Shown piece after piece: positions 16,283-25,720 of a stretch of 56,310 nt of DNA. Each line of letters begins with the position of its first letter. The stretch's first letter is position 1. This DNA comes from Phycisphaerales bacterium (GTDB lineage: Bacteria > Planctomycetota > Phycisphaerae > Phycisphaerales > UBA1924): positions 1-56,310 of the forward strand of contig JAJVHS010000074.1 in the NCBI GenBank assembly GCA_022072615.1, in the 5' to 3' direction. The notes beneath the pieces were generated by a model. It ran no database searches and was not told where the DNA came from. It worked only from the letters and a program-made list of their open reading frames with translations. Position numbers and translations under genes: made by a program.

Positions 16283-18460
16283 GTGCCAGCCAGCGTCTAC
16301 ACCATCCCGGCGATGGACTGCCCTGCGGAAGAGGCGTTGATCCGACGAAGGCTCGGGAAACTCGCGGCCATCTCGGATCTGCAGTTCGACCTTTTGGGTC
16401 GTCGGCTGACAGTGGTTCACGATGGCACCGCCGAAGCTGCTGTCTTCGCCGCGTTGGCCGACATCGGCATGTCACCCGCACCGCGTCCGTCGGCTGGGAG
16501 TTCGTCTGGAGCAGCGTGCGAGGATGGAGCGTGCAATACGCATCCGCCTGCGGTCACGAGCCCGGCACGTCCCTGGTGGCGGCAGCACGGGGTCTTCGCT
16601 CTGTCGGGCGTACTCGCGGCGGGCGCGGAGGCGATGTACTTTGCGGGCGTCAAGGAGACTTCGGCCCCGGTGATCGCGGTGTCGGTCGTCTCGATCCTGC
16701 TCGGCGGCCTGCCGACGCTCAAGAAGGGGTGGATCGCACTACGGACCTTCACGCTCAACATCAACTTCCTGATGACCGTCGCGATCATCGGCGGGGCGGT
16801 GATCGGCGCGTGGCCGGAGATCGCGCTGGTGACGTTTCTTTTCGGCCTGGCCGAGTTGATCGAGGCGAAGGCTCTTGATCGCGCCCGCAACGCCGTCAAG
16901 GGGCTCATGGCGATGGCCCCCGACGAGGCGAGCGTCAAGCAGCCCGACGGATCGTGGAAGTTGACGCGCGCCGGCGAGGTGCCCGTGGGGGGCATCGTGC
17001 AGGTGAAGCCCGGCGAGCGGCTCGCGCTCGACGGCGTGGTGGTCGCGGGCGAGTCGAGCGTCAACCAAGCCCCGGTGACCGGCGAGTCCGTGCCAGTGGA
17101 CAAGAAGGCGGGCGACAAGGTCTTCGCCGGGACCATCAACGAGTCGGGCGTGCTCGAGTTCCGAACCACCGGCGGCAAGGACCAGACGACGCTCGCCAAG
17201 ATCATCCGGACGGTGCAGGAGGCGCAGGGGAGCCGAGCGCCGACGCAGCGATTCGTGGACAACTTCGCCCGGGTCTACACGCCGGTTGTGTGCGTCGCGG
17301 CGGTGCTGGTTGCTGTGGTGCCGTGGCTCGCGTTCGGGCAGCCGTTCTACCCGTGGCTGTACAAGGCGCTGGTGCTCCTAGTGATCGCGTGCCCCTGCGC
17401 CCTAGTGATCTCGACGCCCGTGACGGTCGTCAGCGGCCTGACGGCGGCGGCCCGCCGCGGAATCCTCATCAAGGGCGGCGTGCATCTGGAGAACGGGCGC
17501 AAACTGAAAGTCGTCGCGCTGGATAAGACCGGGACGATCACCGAGGGCAAGCCCCGCGTGACAGACGTGCAGCCCATCGGGGCAACCAGCAAGGACGAAG
17601 TGCTGCGAATCGCGGCGAGTCTGGATGCGCTCTCGCAGCACCCGGTCGCGCTTGCGGTGGTGGCGGCGTGGAATGGCGAGCGGGCGAGCGTCGCAAACTT
17701 CAAGTCGCTCACTGGCCGGGGCGTCGAAGGACGCATCGACGGTAAGGGGTACTTCGTCGGCAACCACCGTCTCGCCGAGGAGCGGAAGGTCTGTTCGCCG
17801 GAGGTCGAGGCGGTGTTGAGCCAGTTCGAGCTGCAGGGCAAGACGGCGGTGGTGGTCGCTTCCGCAAGCACTGTGCTCGGCGTCATCGCTGTTGCGGACA
17901 CGCCCCGTGACAGCAGCGTCGAGGCCATCAAGTCATTGCACCACTTGGGCGTGAAAACGCTCATGCTCTCGGGCGACAACCAGACCACCGCCTCCGCCAT
18001 CGCCAAGGCGGTCGGCATCGACGAGGCAAGGGGCGGGATGCTCCCCGAGGACAAGCTCGCCGAGATCGAACGCCTGCTCCAGGAGCACGGAAACACCGTC
18101 GGCATGGTCGGCGACGGCGTCAACGACGCCCCGGCCCTCGCCAAGAGCACCATCGGCTTCGCGATGGGCGCAGCAGGCACCGACACCGCACTCGAAACTG
18201 CTGACGTGGCACTCATGCAGGACGACCTTCGTGGTCTGCCGGAGTTCGTGCTGCTATCTCGCCACGCCGGGGCGATCCTGACTCAGAACATCGCACTTGC
18301 CATCGGTATCAAGGGCGTCTTCTTCGGCCTGGCGCTGGGAGGGGTGGCCACGATGTGGATGGCAGTGGTCGCCGATGTCGGGGCGAGTCTGCTTGTGGTG
18401 GGGAACGGCTTGAGGACCCTTCGTGTGGCGCACTCTCGCTCACATGCCAAAGCCAGTTAG
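16283..18460 (+). CDS. P1B-type heavy-metal-transporting ATPase (Zn/Cd/Pb class)
   Basis: This 725-residue inner-membrane pump exports metal ions using ATP. It has TGES near residue 265, the metal-binding membrane motif CPC near 371, the phosphorylation motif DKTGT near 414, the SQHP nucleotide-binding motif near 452 and GDGVNDAPAL near 610. CPC with this C-terminal region is typical of the ZntA/CadA group. The N-terminal HMA-like domain reads MDCPAEEA, with a single Cys rather than CxxC, a variant known in some Zn/Cd pumps. The start is a GTG at 16283 with GGAAGGA upstream. It completes the detoxification module: the ATPase moves ions to the periplasm, where the RND pump can remove them. Confidence 0.93.
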   Translation: MPASVYTIPAMDCPAEEALIRRRLGKLAAISDLQFDLLGRRLTVVHDGTAEAAVFAALADIGMSPAPRPSAGSSSGAACEDGACNTHPPAVTSPARPWWRQHGVFALSGVLAAGAEAMYFAGVKETSAPVIAVSVVSILLGGLPTLKKGWIALRTFTLNINFLMTVAIIGGAVIGAWPEIALVTFLFGLAELIEAKALDRARNAVKGLMAMAPDEASVKQPDGSWKLTRAGEVPVGGIVQVKPGERLALDGVVVAGESSVNQAPVTGESVPVDKKAGDKVFAGTINESGVLEFRTTGGKDQTTLAKIIRTVQEAQGSRAPTQRFVDNFARVYTPVVCVAAVLVAVVPWLAFGQPFYPWLYKALVLLVIACPCALVISTPVTVVSGLTAAARRGILIKGGVHLENGRKLKVVALDKTGTITEGKPRVTDVQPIGATSKDEVLRIAASLDALSQHPVALAVVAAWNGERASVANFKSLTGRGVEGRIDGKGYFVGNHRLAEERKVCSPEVEAVLSQFELQGKTAVVVASASTVLGVIAVADTPRDSSVEAIKSLHHLGVKTLMLSGDNQTTASAIAKAVGIDEARGGMLPEDKLAEIERLLQEHGNTVGMVGDGVNDAPALAKSTIGFAMGAAGTDTALETADVALMQDDLRGLPEFVLLSRHAGAILTQNIALAIGIKGVFFGLALGGVATMWMAVVADVGASLLVVGNGLRTLRVAHSRSHAKAS

Positions 18461-18741
18461 CTACACACATATTCCCAACGGCGCAGCCTCGGCACCGTCC
18501 GAATCGCCGAACCACCCGACCCTCAGCGCATTACATCTCTGCGACAGTTCTTCATAGAGAGACAATCCGCTGGACTTAAGGGTGCGGACCGACGAAGGCT
18601 CCGGTGTGCGGGATCGCCCCGGAAGCCGTCGGAGTGAGGGGACAAGGGGCACACCATGCGCCTTTGCGACTTCGGCAGGCGAATGCCAGAGATTGTTGGT
18701 GTCTTGGTATATCGGTTTCTGATTCCCTGCAACTGCCTGCG
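18461..18741. other. Convergent intergenic gap
   Basis: These 281 bases separate the convergent metal ATPase gene and jetD. No gene and no clear hairpin with a T-tract is visible. It marks the junction between the metal cargo and the defence cargo. Confidence 0.4.
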
Positions 18742-19950
18742 TCAGACCTGACGCTTGGAAGCGACGAGAGAACTGGACATCGGAGCGTCATGCCTCGCAC
18801 CCAGCCTGTGCGCGAACGCCTCGACCACGGCCGCCTGTGGAATGCGCTCCTGTTCGAGTCGCAGCCCTTCCTCATCGCAGATCCTGAACGCCTCCGCCTC
18901 GGATGGTGTCAGATTTGCTGGGGGCCCGGGAGGGCGACGCCCGCTGCCCTGGCCCGCGAGGTGGCGGAAGAGATCTAGCGTCGCGCAATCCATGAACAGG
19001 CTCTCGGTCGCCGGATATATGGATCGGACTCGAGACAGGATCACAATGCCCTCGCTGTCCAGATCGCCCCAGTAACACACGCGGGCGTGCTGGAGCCAGG
19101 AGACATACCGCAGCAGCGATGCACCGTTCCCCAGGCCGCCGATGGCGACAGTGCGCGTGCACTTCGGCAAAGTCATCAGGTTCACGCGGTTCTCGACGAT
19201 CATTGCGCGGACGTTCCGAATGGTCCAACCACCCATCGTGTGCAGCGGGACCGCCAGAGCCTCGTAGGGAATCCCCAGCTCAGCCTGAACGGCGGGGTCG
19301 AGAAATCGCACGAATATGTCGGGCTCGTGATAGCGGAGTCCGTACCGACGCGCAAAGTGGTCCTCGTCTGCACGCACTTCGTGCGGCGGCACGATGACGT
19401 CCAGCCATTGCGCGAGGAGTCGCTCATGGCGCTCGATGAACTTGGAGTCCACGGACAGTGGGAGCTCCCGAGCGAATAGATTCGGGCGTGGATGCTCCTT
19501 GAAGTACCGAAGAACTTCGACCAGACCATCCAGGTCTGGCGCGGCGTCAGTGAAGACCCCGATGTTTGACCTGACCCATGAATCCAGTTCGGGAAACTCG
19601 GCCCTGAGGCGAGTGACCGCCTCTGTGAACCTTCGGAACTCCCGTTCCTTACCAATTACACGCAAGAGATCAAGCTCGGTGGCGAAAAGCACCTTGCTGG
19701 GGAACAGGTTCTTTCCGTGCCGCCGCGACTGAACCTCCTTCCACTCCACGGAGTATCCGTACCCGAGCACTTCCTTTGAACCCTCGCGCAACCGTCTGAC
19801 CTGGTCAATCGCGGTGACGACATCAGGTCCCGGGTCCCTTTGAGCGGGCACGCGCCGTGGAAAGTACTGACCATCCCCCTGAACCCAAGCACGCAGGTAC
19901 TCGCGATAGATCGCGAGGGCCTTGCGCGAGATGTCTTCGGGCTGAATCAT
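18742..19950 (-). CDS. jetD: Wadjet nuclease subunit JetD (DUF3322/DUF2220)
   Basis: This 402-residue protein is the Toprim-type nuclease subunit of Wadjet, which cleaves plasmid DNA after loop extrusion by JetABC. The N-terminal half (about 1-190) corresponds to DUF3322. The Toprim core in the C-terminal half shows the conserved Glu in IVEN (E253) and the acidic motif YWGDLDSEG (D296 and D298), so the active site looks intact. Its ATG overlaps the stop of jetC as ATGA, so it is translationally coupled as the last gene of the operon. The length is normal. Confidence 0.93.
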   Translation of the reverse strand: MIQPEDISRKALAIYREYLRAWVQGDGQYFPRRVPAQRDPGPDVVTAIDQVRRLREGSKEVLGYGYSVEWKEVQSRRHGKNLFPSKVLFATELDLLRVIGKEREFRRFTEAVTRLRAEFPELDSWVRSNIGVFTDAAPDLDGLVEVLRYFKEHPRPNLFARELPLSVDSKFIERHERLLAQWLDVIVPPHEVRADEDHFARRYGLRYHEPDIFVRFLDPAVQAELGIPYEALAVPLHTMGGWTIRNVRAMIVENRVNLMTLPKCTRTVAIGGLGNGASLLRYVSWLQHARVCYWGDLDSEGIVILSRVRSIYPATESLFMDCATLDLFRHLAGQGSGRRPPGPPANLTPSEAEAFRICDEEGLRLEQERIPQAAVVEAFAHRLGARHDAPMSSSLVASKRQV

Positions 19951-22900
19951 CGAGTCACGCTTGCCGCCGATGCTGGGGAAACTGTCACCACCGCGGGTCG
20001 ACCCAACACGGTGTCCTCAAACTCTCTCGCCGTCATGCTGAAGATCTCCGATTGGTGCGTCTTGGAGTCCTTGACGACGTGGAGATAGCACTCCACGTAT
20101 GGCTCGGTGATCCGGGCCTTGGCGTCCAAAGGGGCCACGATCAACAGCTGAAGCCCGAACTGCCGGAAGAGCGACAGGGCGTACTCGGCATAGCGGTCGT
20201 CGACCTTTGAAAACATCTCGTCGACCACCACAAAGTGGAAGCGATCGCTGCTGGGCCGGCTCGGGTCGATGTCGTATTGGTACGCGATCGCTGCGACCAG
20301 GATGGTGAACGCAAGTTTGGCCTTCTCTCCCCCAGATTGGCCGGTGCTGTCCTCGTAGTAGCCCCGCTCCGCGCCCGACACAGCGTCAAGCTCTCGTGCG
20401 GCAAAGTCAAACCATCGCCTGACATCGGTGACCTTCTCTCGCCAGCGCTGTTCCTCGCGGAGCTTTTCGATGAGCTTGGCAATCCGGACATAGCGCGCCT
20501 CATCCGCTGCGAGCGTTCCCTCGAACGAATCGGCGAGACACTCGCGCAGGCTGGACTGAAACTGCTGGATCTCCACGTCTCGGACCGCCCGCGGCTCGAG
20601 CTTCATGTACGTCCCTGGCCTGTACTCCAGTTGCCTGAGCGAGCGGTTGAGGATCTCGATCTTCTGTTCGATCTCCTGCTTCTCGGTTTGGAAGGCGCCG
20701 TTGAGAATGCCGATCTCTTGCGTGACCTTCTCGTTGAGCCGTTCCTTGAAGCGGTTTTCGTGCCGGGGCAGGTCTTCGCGCCGGATATGCTCGCACGCGG
20801 CACAGAAGCTCCCCAGGTACTCGATGGATGCGTCCAGATCGGCCTGCTGATCTGCAAAGTCTCGGAGATACTGATTCATGAGTTTGCAGATCTCACGCTC
20901 CAGTGGCTCCAGCTCCTTCTTCAGACGTTCGACTTCGGCATGCCGGTCAGCAAGGAAGCCTGCCTCCCTCTGCGTGACGTTGTGTACAGTCAGGGGCTCC
21001 CCTTCAAAGAGCTTGGAAAGTTCGGGGAACAGCTCCTCGTGCCGCGACCATTCGCCCGTCTGCCGGAGCGTCGAGATGGCCTGGGTGGCGTCCGAAATCT
21101 GGCGCTCCGCAAAGCGCAAATCCTGCGAGGCACGCTCGTGCTGCCGGATAGCATCGTCGCGCTCGCCGCTGAGACGCTGCCGAGTTGCCTCGACTTCGGA
21201 GATGCGACGCTTCAGCGTTTTCAACGCATCGCTCGATTCCTCAAGCGCGCGCTTCTCCTCCCGCAGTGCCGCGATGGCGACTTGTTCCGACGCGAAGTCA
21301 ATCAAGGAGTACGCCGCGGTCTCTCGCAGCACGTCCGCCGAGCGGCGCTGAGCGTCAAGTCCCGTGATCTCTGCATTCAACTTATTCAGCCGGGCATCCA
21401 TCGAGGACAGTTCGGCTTCGAGCTGCCGGACGTTCTCGGCGAGCGCCTTCCGCTTCTCGCGATTGTCCCACCCTAGAACGAACTCGCGTGGATCGATCGC
21501 GCGATCCCGGTCGTCTTTCTCGTGTCGCGTGCCCCTTCCCTTGATGTGGCGCTCACGGGTAAGGGCCATATCGTGAGCAGCCTGAAACTGCTCGATGGTG
21601 TCGCAGCAGAGGTAGTCGAACCGTTCCTCCAACTCCCCCTTCACCCAGGGCGCAAGGCCGTGCCCGTCCTTGACTTTGACCTTGCGGAGCAACGACTGAG
21701 AATGGGCGACAGGGCGTGATTGTGGCGCAGTACGCCCACCGACGCGGAGATACACGAGCTTCTGACCGACGCCGCGGCCATCACGGACCCGGTTCCGGTC
21801 GATGTGGGCACTGACAACGGCGTAGTGCTTCTGTGGCACCAGCAAACTGAGCGCAAAGGATCGGAGCAATAGCTCGATCGAGGCCTCCCAGCTCTTCTCC
21901 TCCGTCGGGATGGTGATGAGCTCCGCCGCGAACGGGAGTTCGCTGTCCGGCAGCCGCAGCGCTTCGCAGAGTTGCCGGCGAATCTCCGCATGACGCTCCG
22001 GGAGCTTCGTGTGGCGGGTGCCGAGCGCCTCGAGCTCCCGCTTGCTCTCGCTGAGTTCGCGGTGCGCATCGCCGCGATCGAGCACGACATCCTGATGTTC
22101 ACGCCGGAGCGCTTCCTCGCGAGTGCTCAAGACCTTGATGAACTCCGGCAGACGTTGGTGCAGCTCGCGCAGCGAGGCGTCGTCCGTCACATCCGCGGCG
22201 ACCCCCGTCGTGGCCAGCGCAGCCATGAAACGAACGCTGCGTTCTCGCCGGTTGGCGCTCTCGGTCTCGTGCTGCTTAATAAGCAACGGAATCTGACGAA
22301 GCCTCTCGCCCCCGGCGTTCTCGATCTCATTCTTCAACTGCCGCTCTTCGTCGGCCGCGTCCCGCAACTCCGTATCGAGACGATCCCTGGTGACCACGAG
22401 CGCCGAGAGTTCCTTCTTAAGGAACTCTGCCGCCGGCCCGAGAAGCTCGATCGTCATCGCCCGGAAGTACGGACCTGCGGCACCGCACATGGCTTGAGCG
22501 AGTCGCAACGCGTCCGATTGCGCTGTGAAGGTTGCGCCCTTCGCCGCAATCGGCGTGAGCAGTTCGAACTGCCGACGGACGCGCACCAGGCTTTGATAGG
22601 CTTCCGTGAGCTGGGTGAAGTGCGCCTGCAGCGTCTCGATCTTCTCCATCCACGGCTTCGGCTCGAGCATGTGCTCACGGATGAACTTGTTCAGACTCTG
22701 GATGTCCTTGACCGCGACGGTCTGGTTGAACACATCCATTGCCTTTGGCTGCATGCCTGTGAACTTGGCAACCCAGCCGTGATACTCGTTGTACTTGTCG
22801 GTGGCGCGGAAACCGCGCTTCTCCATCTGCTGGCGCACCCGCTCAGTGGTGGCAAGGTTGGCACAGTGCTCGGCGATCGACTTCTCGCCCTGCGCGAAGG

Positions 22901-23342
22901 CGTAGACCTTCTCGGCACCTCCGTCACCGCCAAGGTACAGAACCTGCGCGACAGTAAAGGCCTCGCCGCGATCGTTCTTGAAGGTCGCGAGCAAGGTCGA
23001 GTAGTGCCGTCCATCGGGTCGGAGGAACTGGACCTCCGCCCGATTGTCTTCGTCACGGCTTCGCCGGTCGAACGCCCCCTTGATGTAGGTCCGCTCATCA
23101 CGCTCGGTCTTCTGAGCACCGGCGGCGACGTTGTAGTTGCGAACAACCGGACGCACGAACAGGGTCAACAGGGCATCCACCAGAGTGGACTTGCCCGAAC
23201 CATTCTGGCCGATCAGGAGCGTGGTAGCGCCGCAGGGCCTGACCACATGCACCGTGCCACGGCTGCTGTCGAACGTTCCCCAGTTGGAAACTTCGAGCTT
23301 TTGGAGCCGGTAGCCGGGTGTTAGTCGCGGAGCATCATGCAT
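19947..23342 (-). CDS. jetC: Wadjet SMC-like ATPase JetC
   Basis: This 1131-residue protein is the MukB/SMC-like motor of Wadjet that, with JetA and JetB, extrudes DNA loops and recognises small circular DNA. The Walker A motif GQNGSGKST is at residues 45-53 and the ABC signature SGGEKAKLAF starts near 1003, followed by Walker B VVVDE near 1038-1042. Between them are long heptad-rich coiled-coil arms (for example residues about 290-430 and 600-900) and a middle hinge-like region. Its start overlaps the end of jetB by eight bases and its stop overlaps jetD. All motifs needed for ATP hydrolysis are present. Confidence 0.95.
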   Translation of the reverse strand: MHDAPRLTPGYRLQKLEVSNWGTFDSSRGTVHVVRPCGATTLLIGQNGSGKSTLVDALLTLFVRPVVRNYNVAAGAQKTERDERTYIKGAFDRRSRDEDNRAEVQFLRPDGRHYSTLLATFKNDRGEAFTVAQVLYLGGDGGAEKVYAFAQGEKSIAEHCANLATTERVRQQMEKRGFRATDKYNEYHGWVAKFTGMQPKAMDVFNQTVAVKDIQSLNKFIREHMLEPKPWMEKIETLQAHFTQLTEAYQSLVRVRRQFELLTPIAAKGATFTAQSDALRLAQAMCGAAGPYFRAMTIELLGPAAEFLKKELSALVVTRDRLDTELRDAADEERQLKNEIENAGGERLRQIPLLIKQHETESANRRERSVRFMAALATTGVAADVTDDASLRELHQRLPEFIKVLSTREEALRREHQDVVLDRGDAHRELSESKRELEALGTRHTKLPERHAEIRRQLCEALRLPDSELPFAAELITIPTEEKSWEASIELLLRSFALSLLVPQKHYAVVSAHIDRNRVRDGRGVGQKLVYLRVGGRTAPQSRPVAHSQSLLRKVKVKDGHGLAPWVKGELEERFDYLCCDTIEQFQAAHDMALTRERHIKGRGTRHEKDDRDRAIDPREFVLGWDNREKRKALAENVRQLEAELSSMDARLNKLNAEITGLDAQRRSADVLRETAAYSLIDFASEQVAIAALREEKRALEESSDALKTLKRRISEVEATRQRLSGERDDAIRQHERASQDLRFAERQISDATQAISTLRQTGEWSRHEELFPELSKLFEGEPLTVHNVTQREAGFLADRHAEVERLKKELEPLEREICKLMNQYLRDFADQQADLDASIEYLGSFCAACEHIRREDLPRHENRFKERLNEKVTQEIGILNGAFQTEKQEIEQKIEILNRSLRQLEYRPGTYMKLEPRAVRDVEIQQFQSSLRECLADSFEGTLAADEARYVRIAKLIEKLREEQRWREKVTDVRRWFDFAARELDAVSGAERGYYEDSTGQSGGEKAKLAFTILVAAIAYQYDIDPSRPSSDRFHFVVVDEMFSKVDDRYAEYALSLFRQFGLQLLIVAPLDAKARITEPYVECYLHVVKDSKTHQSEIFSMTAREFEDTVLGRPAVVTVSPASAASVTR

Positions 23343-23955
23343 CAGAATCCCCCTGCGTGCGAGCCGCCGCGGCTGCTGCCAACTGTTGTTTCAGCGTTTC
23401 GAGCTCGGACGCGGGGAGTTTCGCCTTCAGAATGCGGCGGACTTCCCACGCTTCGGGATTGTCGGCGAACTTTCGCACGAACCCCAGGTCATCGAGTTTG
23501 TGCAGGGCGGCGCTGAACTCCTTGCGCTGACGCACTTCGTCGTATTGGGCGGGAAAGAACCCCTTCCATTGGTCGAAGATGGCGTCGATCTCGACAACGC
23601 ATCGTTCGTTGTGAAGATCATCTTCTTCGAACCGCCGGAGCTCGTCCCGAAACAGCACGGCGAGCATCGTGGGCGCATATCCGAGTTGGCTGCGACGAAC
23701 CAGCTTCGGCAGCTGCTCGTACCCACTCGGGCACTCGTCTTCTCCCCATTGACGCACGTATGCGTATCCCTCCGCTTCGTCGACGACGAGCGTGAGACCC
23801 AAGCGGGCCAAGAAGGTCTCAATCTGCGACCGATTGGACAGCAAAAGGTTCCACACCCGGTCTTCGTCCGCGTAGATGACCCCCTGCAGCAATCGAACTG
23901 CCGCGATGCTCCATTCGCGGAACTCGGGGATCGGAGATGAAGAGGGGTTAGGCAT
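23335..23955 (-). CDS. jetB: Wadjet subunit JetB (DUF4194, KITE-like)
   Basis: This 206-residue protein is the DUF4194 subunit, a MukE-like winged-helix protein that bridges JetA and the JetC motor. Recognisable parts are FREWSIAAVRLLQGVIYADE near the N-terminus, LTLVVDEAEGYAYVRQW in the first winged-helix wing, and LVRRSQLGYAPTMLAVLFRD in the middle. The start at 23955 (MPNPSS) is preferred over 23985 because it leaves an eight-base overlap with jetA, like the jetB-jetC junction. Position, length and pattern fit the canonical jetA-jetB-jetC-jetD order. Confidence 0.9.
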   Translation of the reverse strand: MPNPSSSPIPEFREWSIAAVRLLQGVIYADEDRVWNLLLSNRSQIETFLARLGLTLVVDEAEGYAYVRQWGEDECPSGYEQLPKLVRRSQLGYAPTMLAVLFRDELRRFEEDDLHNERCVVEIDAIFDQWKGFFPAQYDEVRQRKEFSAALHKLDDLGFVRKFADNPEAWEVRRILKAKLPASELETLKQQLAAAAAARTQGDSDA

Positions 23956-25417
23956 TCGCGGTCTCCTGGGGAGGGAGAAACACAATCAGCGGGACGGTGA
24001 CGCGGCGAGAGACGGCCCCGTCGACCTGGATGTCCTCGGACCGTTCACGGCTGATGATGTGTCCGTCATCTTTGGCGATCTGTATGTATCCCAAGAGCTC
24101 GACAATGCCTGCTTCCGGTGGAAACTCCCGCACCACCTCGGAAAGGGTCATGGACCTGCCGGTGCGGGATGTAAGGGCATGAATGCGTTGTCGCATCGCT
24201 GCCCAGTCGAGGCGATGGAGTTGGGCGAGCATCCTGAACAACTCGACACGCCGTGCATCGTCAACCTGTCCCTCCGAAAGGTCCATCTTCGCAAACTCGG
24301 CGGGAGGGCTCCAGAACGTCCGCGAGAACGGGAATGCCACATGGACGCCAACATCCACCGTGGCGCTGATCGCCGCGGGGGGCGCATCGGCAAGGGCGGC
24401 ACCGAGACCCCGGATGTCCGCGAGTAGTTGGGTTACTCGACGCCGATCCGACGCGGTCCGGACATCCAGCAGTCGCCGCAGCGTGGCAGAGAGACGTTGA
24501 TTGGTCCGCATCACCTTTTCGGCGTCCGCGATCAGTGACGGCACCATTCGGCGCACCGTGGCGAGCCCGTCGGATTGCTGCGAAAGTTCGTCGATCCTCC
24601 CGAGTTCGGCGATGATCGTCTGGAGCTTTTCCTGTTGGGTGGGCGAGAGAATGAAGCGCACAAACTCGTAGAAACTCACGCCCTGATCGTCCTGCTTCAG
24701 AACATCCTCTGCGTCGAGCGCGAACTGAAGAATCTCGCCTCGGGAGTCCTTTCCATCAAGTTGCCGCCGCTGTACCTGGCGGGTGATCTCCTTGAAGCGG
24801 TCTTCAACGGCGCGGAAATCCGAGAGCAGTTCCTTGAGCAGTCCAACAGCGGTGGCGAACCGCTCTCGCACCGCTGCCGGTTCATACCGCGCCTCGACCC
24901 CGCCATCTCTCAGGATCTGTCCGATCTCATCATCGATCCTTGTGCGTTCCTCTCGGAGATGCGCCAAGCGAACTTCGGGATCGTGCGAGGCACCGGCGAC
25001 GAGATCGGCCAGAGTGCTGATCACGACGCGCAGGCGGGACTCGGTGCCGACGAACCCCAGGTCCTTCTGGAGCGCGCGGTCGAGGAATATGAACACGTCC
25101 TCTGTGTGCGGCGTCAACTGAAACACCGGCTCGTTCCGGCCCCCTTCGACGGAGCGGTGCAGCCAGCGTGTTTCCCCACTACACCAAGCGGACAGGTAGT
25201 GCTCGGGTTTGTCGCGCAAGGCGTCCGGATGGGCTGTTTGCACGGACTCCCGGTAGTCGTTCAAAGCGCTTACAAGATCAGACGCGGGTAGCGAGATGCG
25301 GCCTGGTGCCTTGAATTGCCGGTGGAGAAAGTCAATCACGAACGGCGCGTGTTGTGCCCGCAGCAACTTCAGCGCTGGCGACGTGCCAAAATATGCGAGA
25401 AGCAGGTCAAGGCGCAT
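23948..25417 (-). CDS. jetA: Wadjet kleisin subunit JetA (DUF3375)
   Basis: This 489-residue protein is the DUF3375 subunit, a MukF-like kleisin that holds the two JetC heads. It has the N-terminal winged-helix pattern LLLAYFGTSPALKLLRAQHA, the conserved stretch HYLSAWCSGETRWLHRS near residue 73, HTEDVFIFLDRAL near 103, long central helices, and the C-terminal winged helix near SMTLSEVVREFPPEAGIVEL. The ATG at 25417 gives the usual family start; the frame continues to 25501 with non-conserved sequence. It is the first gene of the operon. DUF3375 together with DUF4194 assigns the system to Wadjet type I. Confidence 0.93.
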   Translation of the reverse strand: MRLDLLLAYFGTSPALKLLRAQHAPFVIDFLHRQFKAPGRISLPASDLVSALNDYRESVQTAHPDALRDKPEHYLSAWCSGETRWLHRSVEGGRNEPVFQLTPHTEDVFIFLDRALQKDLGFVGTESRLRVVISTLADLVAGASHDPEVRLAHLREERTRIDDEIGQILRDGGVEARYEPAAVRERFATAVGLLKELLSDFRAVEDRFKEITRQVQRRQLDGKDSRGEILQFALDAEDVLKQDDQGVSFYEFVRFILSPTQQEKLQTIIAELGRIDELSQQSDGLATVRRMVPSLIADAEKVMRTNQRLSATLRRLLDVRTASDRRRVTQLLADIRGLGAALADAPPAAISATVDVGVHVAFPFSRTFWSPPAEFAKMDLSEGQVDDARRVELFRMLAQLHRLDWAAMRQRIHALTSRTGRSMTLSEVVREFPPEAGIVELLGYIQIAKDDGHIISRERSEDIQVDGAVSRRVTVPLIVFLPPQETANA

Positions 25418-25720
25418 GGCGGCTGTCCGATCGCTCTGGTTTCCACGGGAATAGGGTAGTTGCCACGGCATCTGCGGGCCGCGCTCCGATGGAGATCGCA
25501 TGGCGGCTTCGAACCATGCCGATGCGGTGCTCTGGCGAGCAAATCCGACTGCGGGTGACCGTTCGTGCCGAAGGCCGTGTGCTCCGTACCAGTTTTGGGA
25601 CGAGCAATCCGATCACAATTCAAACATACTGAGTTTGCCCCGCTTTCGTAAACGTTTTGGCGGTACAATGGCCTTCCGTAACGATTTTGGCGTCGACGTA
25701 TCCGTTTTGAGGAGTCAGCA
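25418..25720. promoter_or_regulatory. Divergent promoter region between jetA and the Fic gene
   Basis: About 300 bases lie between the divergent starts of jetA and the Fic gene. The Fic side is conspicuously AT-rich for this window and contains TACAAT (25664-25669) and three direct repeats (25647-25712). The jetA side shows no clear -10 or -35 box. No gene is supported here. Confidence 0.5.
25647..25712. repeat. Three phased 16-base direct repeats upstream of the Fic gene
   Basis: The repeats are CGTAAACGTTTTGGCG (25647-25662), CGTAACGATTTTGGCG (25677-25692) and CGTATCCGTTTTGAGG (25697-25712). Their starts are spaced by 30 and 20 bases, close to whole turns of B-DNA, which would put the sites on one face of the helix. 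They surround a -10-like TACAAT and end nine bases before the ATG, covering the ribosome-binding site GAGGAG. This is the layout of a repressor operator array; the binding protein is unknown. Confidence 0.65.
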
